64,000 nucleotides of DNA, from positions 8,021,854 through 8,085,853 of the forward strand of contig ML661900.1 in assembly GCA_007570785.1 (NCBI GenBank), written 5' to 3'. Source of the stretch: Antilocapra americana. Taxonomy: Eukaryota > Chordata > Mammalia > Artiodactyla > Antilocapridae. The notes below the pieces were generated by a model, which saw only the letters and a list, made by a program, of their open reading frames with translations, searched no databases and was not told the origin of the DNA. Positions 58,061 to 64,000 of the stretch are shown piece by piece (positions within the stretch are counted from its first letter, which is position 1; each line of letters begins with the position of its first letter). A program made the position numbers and the translations under genes.

Positions 58061-59398
58061 GCTTAGCAGTATGTTTTGCTTTATATGATAGCTATTATTC
58101 TGAATTCTTCAGACTTTTGGAAAAAAAACACAGCTTGTTTTAAAGTTGTTTACTATTTAAAATATTCTAAAACATTTAATTTATAAATTTGAAATCTTTA
58201 AGTCCTGGGTAAAGTGGATAAATTCTCAATTTTTTAGTTCATAATGTCTTGAGACCCAGCAGTTCTATTTTATTCCATTTTCTGAGAAAAAGGATAAAGT
58301 TAATATATACATCTTACAATAGTGAAAATTAAAGAAGGAATACAAGTATATTATGTAGATAGCAGAAGATAAAAATGTTATAATTGCATCACATACTGAG
58401 AAATTATTTTGTGAAAATACTTTCACTAATAATACTTGAGAGAAAAAATTCTTAGTTACTTGTTTTGTATTTTTAAAAATCCCACAAAAATTTAATTTCA
58501 GAAATTTAACATTTAAATATACTTAAGCGAATGGTAATAAAGCTGATATTAGTAAGAAAAATAATATAATTTTGTAATGTTTTAAACTGTAGCTCTGCAT
58601 TTCCCAGATACTTCAAGTGGCATAAAAAGAGGTGTGATAAGGTTAGCTATACTAGTTTTACTGTTTTACCATAAATGATGGCATAGTTGACAGTGAAGAT
58701 AATTTACTCAGTTCAAAATTAGAATCAGTGTACACATAGTATAACCTCAATTGAAATGTTATAACCTACTATTCAGAAAAATAGGGATTTTGCACCTGCA
58801 TTTTAAATTTCATGATTAATTTTGTGCTTTTAGATATAACACTGCTCAAAAATTAAAAATTATTAGAAGTTCCTCGTGTCCACGATTTCTTCATATCAGG
58901 GTAAAAAGCGATGTAGAAATGAGCAAAAAATAAAATTATCAAAAAGTGTGTGTGAATCTATAAATAGTTGGTGTAACGAAGATAGGAGGGCAGTATTATC
59001 AGCATAACATTTTTTGTCAGTACCATTACATTCTATGTGCCATTTCATTGGTAATGTAGTGTATATCGTTGCTTATCACTATAGGAGACCTATTAACGTA
59101 GTAGTAATTTGTAAATAATACCCAAGAGATGGCAAACTCCTAACATACAAACGTGTAACAGAGTTAACGTTACACTGTCACTAACCTCTGCATGCCTGAG
59201 CGATGTTCAAGTCTCAGAATGCATTCTTCTGGCTGGCTCTGGTCTTTTGATTTGGTTACTTTGTTCAGTCACTGTTTTAAAGACCATTTCTCCAGTGCTT
59301 TGCCTTTTTACACCATTTTCTCCCTCCTCTTTTTTTTTTTTCCCTGAGCTAGAGATTTAGAATTGCTGAGTTGGTTCACAGTGAAGAAATCCACATGA
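58061..59398. other. Unique AT-rich DNA, nothing recognised
   Basis: No repeat or gene signature. A 13-T run lies just before the next SINE (59331-59343). Confidence 0.4.
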
Positions 59399-59620
59399 AA
59401 ACTAAGGCCTGTGCTGTGCTGTGCTTAGCTGCTCAGTTGGGTCAAACTCTGTGACCCCATGGACTGTGGCCTGCCAGTCTCCTCTGTCCGTGGGGATTCT
59501 CCAGGTAAGAATACTGGAGTGGGTTGCCATCCCCTTCTCCAGGGCATCTTCTCAACCCAGGGATCCAACCCAGGTCTTCTGCACTGCAGGCAGATTCTTC
59601 ACTGTCTGAAACTAATGCCT
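59399..59620 (-). mobile_element. Bov-tA SINE with 12-bp target duplication
   Basis: The flanks aaactaaggcct (59399-59410) and aaactaatgcct (59609-59620) differ by one base. The antisense body 59411-59608 starts with a (TGTGC)n tail, then cttagctgctcagttgggtc, aagaatactggagtgggttg and the head to cagattcttcactgtctg. The terminal ~18 bp of the head (gagccaccagggaagccc) are absent, so it was 5'-truncated on insertion. Confidence 0.94.
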
Positions 59621-62600
59621 AACAGATTTGAAGTTTCTACCAGGACTATTTTTAAGCATACTGATGAGTGGATCCATTAGTATCTAGAATTTTTTTCACA
59701 ATGTTCAAAAAAACCCATTATTATAATAATCTATAAAATCTTCAAATATTTTTGATATCGAGAGAAAACTATTGCATAATAAATAAAAAAGTTAATGCAT
59801 AAAGTAAGAACAATTAAGATGCCAATTAAAAGAAACAATGTATATAATTTTTTTAAGCTGCTCAATTGAATTATAGTTCCTAAATGGAAGAGTACAAGGA
59901 AAATTTCTTTAGAAGGCCTAAGAAAGGTTTTAAAATTTCACTAAAAGAATCTTTTGTTCAGAAATATCTACTTTGGTGATTAAGGCTTTGAAATTAGAAG
60001 CATATTCTTAAGGAAATGAACAACTAAATAATATTTAGTTACTGGCTAGAATGTATAAAAATCAGTTTCATCAACTTGAAGAAAAAAAATACACAAAAAT
60101 TTTGTAAAGGTCTCTGGATTAAAGCCTTTGCAGGTCATATAGAATTAACATTTTCTAGAATTCAAGAAGTCAAACCTTACAGGAAGTTCAGCCTCAAAGG
60201 TTTTCCCTCTACTGGCAAAGCAATGAGAAAATATAATTGAAAATGGCTAATTAAGTATGTGGCCTTCTGAATAAATTTTTATAAAACAAGTAGTTTGAAT
60301 GCAAATAGTGCTGATAATTGTCTCTATCCTCCTTCTAACCTGCCTGTGTTTAAACATTACCCTTTCCTACAGAAACACCATAATCCTGATGTTAGACAGA
60401 AATGTTAAAGATTTCTAAGAGTTCTCTTTCTTAAGAATTTATTAGGGACCCCAAAAAACATATCCTGTACAGAATTGAATGGAAAATGTTCCTACTTTTT
60501 ACCTTAAGATATTTTGGAAATATGATGGTTAGGCTTTGATTTACTTGGTTCAAAGCAGTTCATTTTATAAAAACATATGTTAATTTGTATCCTACTAATA
60601 GTGTTTTTAAAATTACAATTTGATTCTTATCTATGATTTAATCCCTAAAAGTAATAGTTTATTTTACAGTACAATTTTCGCATGGATCGGTCTCACCACA
60701 AGTCTATATGGGCTTCCTCTAATCAGAGCCTCTTTCAGCATTTATCTCTAAAATAGCATAAAATACACAAATACCATCAAATAATCCAATCTATCCAAGA
60801 TGGTTTGGTAAATACACTGAAATATTTTAATATATTACTGTATACACTATAGACTTGATTTATATTTAGAAAAAATAATATACCATTAAAAACATGAAAA
60901 TTTTAAGAAGTCATCATTTTGAAATTAGGTTACAATAATTTCTTCAAAGGAAAAAAGTGATATTATTACTCATACTCTAAAATATTGACAAGAGACAGTA
61001 CTCCTGTTATTGAACAAAAGCTGTAAAATTGGATAAGCCAATGAATAACGCTCTTAGCATATGTTAAAGTTTTTGTAAGCCAGATCTCCCCAAACATTTT
61101 ACTAATAAAAATAAACTGGCAAAGCCAAAGACTTAATTATAAATTTGAATGCTCTTCACAGTTCAGTAGAATTGGAATACTCAATTGATTCCTTAGCTAA
61201 AAGCTTATTTAGCATCTCTGCTCAAGCAGAATGACAACTTAGAGAATATATACATACACACACACATATGCACATCCGTATTTGGTCTAGTATGTCTAGT
61301 ATATCTATCCTTTACAAAGCAGTGCTTCTAAAACTGGGACTCTACATTATTTGATAAGAGGAACAGTTGACCTTACCCTAAAAATTTTTAAACATGTATT
61401 AAAAAGTCACAATTCAAGGAAAATATATGTATTCTAGATAACAATTTTAATCATAATGTATAAGTCACATTAAAGAAAATTGAGGCCCTGTGTCTTAGAG
61501 GAGTCCAACTTTTCTTCATTACTATACATAAAGAAGTTATTTGTATCTAATAACCTTTTGATTATCAACCATTTGAACATACGATTTCACTTATGCTTTG
61601 ATCTTTGATTCTGAGTTACAGCGATGCAAATTGGTCTTTTATTGTTTTGGGCAGTGGCCAAACTGATGTGATTTTGCTGATGGGGACAGGGTAAAGAAGT
61701 GTTGCTTCTCATAAAAATTCTTTAGTCATTTAATAGAGGTGAATATACTTAAATGCTAAATACCTGACCTTTGCAAATAAATGCATACCTACCTTGATTT
61801 CCACAATAAGCCTCTAATAATTTCCATGAGACAATGTTTTCATAAAATATAAGGCAAAAACATATTACTTAACAGAACTCATAATTTAAATAATTAAAAC
61901 TAATTTGTGTTTAAAGCTATTTGCAGATTTATTAGAGAAACAAATACAAATATGCATTTCTACAGAACTTTTTTTTCCAAAATGAGCTTGAAACTTGTTC
62001 CACAGTTTTTACTTGTTTATATATCTATGGTAACCCAAGTATTGGCTTCTGTACCACTTGTAATGAGACAATTGCCCTTCCATCGCAATTATAAAAAACT
62101 ATTTAAAAAAAAAATTCGGCACATACACGTTAAATATTTTTCCTTAAAAAAATAATCTAATCAAAATATTGAATACTTTAGATTTAAACAATATTTTATT
62201 TACAAATCTGATTTGATTACTTTATTACACAAGGTAATGCTTCAATTTTCAAGAACAGTTTTTTTTTAAATATAGACCAGTGGAATGACATCCTATCTAG
62301 TAATATGTACTACACTCCAATTTTTTTTTTTTCAAAATTAACATGACAAGTTTTCTAATACTTTCATTTTGGGGGAAAATGTTATTTAATTGGGGCACAT
62401 ATCTGATGAAACAAAAAATAACATGCAGAATTCCAAAAATAATCTCTTAAAGTAATATGATACTTACCCTTTATGTAATAAGACATCTATGAACAACAGT
62501 GCATAACAATATTATGTATTCATGTTTATGAGAAACCAAGCAGGAGGCAAAATGAGTTCATCTTGTTTTCTAATCATGTGCAATTTCATATGGCTGTCTG

Positions 62601-63600
62601 CATCGTTTAAATAAAGTGTTTACATTAAATTTATAAGACTGCATTGCACTTAAAATTATTATGGATAGCCATGCTTGCCCTGTTTTTAATGAATGATGAA
62701 TTTTTCCTAATAACAGAGTAACTGTCTTAAATCGTATCTGTGATGTAAAGAGTATTAAATTATATTTTCATCTCCTTTCAATTGCTGCCTTGGAAAGCAA
62801 GAATTCACTTCTTGGAGAAGACTCACAGTAAGTAAAATTTACTTAAGGATTCAGTGAGGAATCAGCATGTGAATCAAGAATGTAATATCAGAATGGACTA
62901 ACAGGAATGTGACTATCATCAGTACCTTTGTTGATATCTATTACCACCACTAAAATTTCCAAGGGAAGATAGGGCCTGTAACATAGGGATTCCATCCATT
63001 TTTAAATTACTAAAATCTACCAATGTAATGCTTTCATACTGTTTATTTTTTCCAATAGAAAAATAAATCTCATACATTAGAAGTGGTACACAAAAAACTG
63101 GGATAAAATTTATCAGATTCTTGATAGCACCATTTACACATTCTTAAAGTAAACATTAATATGTACTTTCTTAGAAAGCGATATAAATATATAATACAGG
63201 ACTTGCTGACCTCTGTTAACCATCTGAATACGATGGAATAATCTATCTCTACTGTGCAGGTAGGCTTGTGCATGGTGGTGTGGCAATATCATTTTAAAAG
63301 TTTGTTACAGATGTGATGGGAAGCTGGAAGGAGTCGAATAAGCAGGAAAAAGAGCTTAGATCTATTGTAAGCAATGAGTCGAAATGAGTCGTTACAGGTT
63401 AGAATTTATCTTTGTTTCTGATCATTCAATGAGAAAATGACTTCCACAGAAATAGATACATTTAACTGTTTTGGGAGTGGGGTGGGTGATGTGAAGTAGG
63501 ATTGGAAGTCCTACAGGTAAGAGCAATAACTGGAAGTGCAGACGAAATTGGTCTTCAGTGCAAAGAGGAAGGCAGCCGTTTAAAAAGTCTAGGTGCAATG
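59621..63600. other. 4 kb unique AT-rich DNA
   Basis: No young retroelement. A short (CA)n lies at 61253-61267. A 14-T run lies near 62322. aatgagtcg is doubled at 63373-63390. No convincing exon or RNA gene; frames are under 85 codons. Confidence 0.4.
61248..61270. repeat. Short (TA/CA)n microsatellite
   Basis: tatacatacacacacacata, short and interrupted. Confidence 0.6.
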
Positions 63601-63717
63601 TTGTGGTGCTGAAAGAAAAGCTCCCAGTGATAAAGGAAAAGAAAAAAAACTGCAATGCAACTTCAAGCAGTAATTTTGTGGTGCTGAAAGGACAGCTCCC
63701 AGTGTTGAGGAAAAGAT
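63601..63717 (+). repeat. 43-bp direct repeat at 74-bp offset
   Basis: ttgtggtgctgaaagaaaag with ctcccagtg (63601 on) recurs as ttgtggtgctgaaaggacag with ctcccagtg (63675 on). Both are followed by a ggaaaaga run. About 90% identity. The minus-strand frame across it repeats LGAVLSAPQ / LGAFLSAPQ, which is only a consequence of the DNA duplication. Confidence 0.8.
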
Positions 63718-64000
63718 CTTGGATCTAGAATGAGGTGTCCAATCTGTATGATAAACAGCACACTGTGTCTCAGAGCGCCCATTCAATCTCAGTAAGTAAA
63801 TGAAATATTGATTGAAAGTGACCCTGAAACAGAATGCATTAAAAAGACATAGAAAGCTGCAGAACTGAGGTAATTCGTATTCAGCATGTTCACCAGCCTC
63901 CCTATAGCAAAACAAGTCTATAAATAGTTGCATTTCATAAGATGTTTGGCCCTTGTATCATCAGTTTTCTCCATTTTTGGATCAGTATAGCTGAACAGCC
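63718..64000. other. Unique non-coding DNA at the window edge
   Basis: Nothing recognised. The window ends without a visible feature boundary. Confidence 0.35.

Noticed and set aside
62395..62425. Splice-acceptor-like pyrimidine tract plus AG on the minus strand (ending before the 62400 region)
   Set aside because: AT-rich DNA gives many such strings. The following minus-strand frame closes quickly and no donor pairs with it.
1..64000. CRISPR array, operon, phage, plasmid or toxin system
   Set aside because: Repeat content is wholly ruminant. No spaced identical repeats, ribosome-binding-site-linked frames or prokaryotic genes are seen.

Overview
The window is mammalian nuclear DNA from a ruminant (cattle, sheep or goat type). 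The diagnostic evidence is the repeat content: about twenty Bov-tA / BOV-A2 SINE copies and fragments, four pieces of the BovB (RTE-type) LINE, one CHR-type artiodactyl tRNA SINE, and a background of old mammal-wide repeats (MIR, L2, L1M, MER5, MLT1). The repeats alone do not separate Bos, Ovis and Capra. I found no protein-coding exon, tRNA, rRNA, snRNA or CpG-island promoter that I can defend. Every open frame above about 100 codons is either inside a transposon, antisense to one, or has no recognisable protein signature. The window reads as intergenic or deep intronic sequence.

Layout. 0-9 kb: an old L1 remnant, several SINEs (one CHR copy keeps its target-site duplication), a BovB 3' end abutting a DNA-transposon-like repeat, and long unique stretches. 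9-13 kb: mostly unique DNA with a strong CTCF-type motif at 10520 and homeodomain/TCF-type sites around 10.8-11.1 kb. 13-15.5 kb: an L2 fragment followed by a 1.6 kb degenerate L1. 15.5-22 kb: unique DNA with an RFX-type X-box, an octamer and a twin pair of paired-homeodomain (P4) palindromes, plus simple repeats. 22-30 kb: the densest SINE cluster, including two dimeric BOV-A2 copies with clear target-site duplications and an MLT1 LTR. 30-33 kb: a 2.3 kb internally deleted BovB and a MIR split by a second BovB 3' end. 33-50 kb: unique DNA with scattered SINEs, a MER5, a 130-bp repeat pair without a firm family name (36.6 and 48.2 kb), and a knot of nested retroelement fragments at 48.1-49.3 kb. 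50-64 kb: AT-rich and poor in young repeats, with only four SINEs, a 78-bp L1 micro-insertion and a 74-bp-offset direct repeat near the right end.

There is no gene set acting together here. What can be read is the history of retrotransposition (BovB supplying the 3' tail of the Bov SINEs, nested insertions, modular SINE breakpoints) and a few short motif clusters that could be regulatory. I did not find a new biological system. The best candidates for a second look are the chimeric L1/SINE micro-insertion, the shared 130-bp segment, the module-boundary SINE breaks, the P4 pair and the CTCF-type motifs. Repeat names come from remembered consensus sequences without alignment, so family calls are firm for BovB/Bov-tA/BOV-A2 and softer for the old repeats. 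Element ends are usually good to about 5-20 bp.
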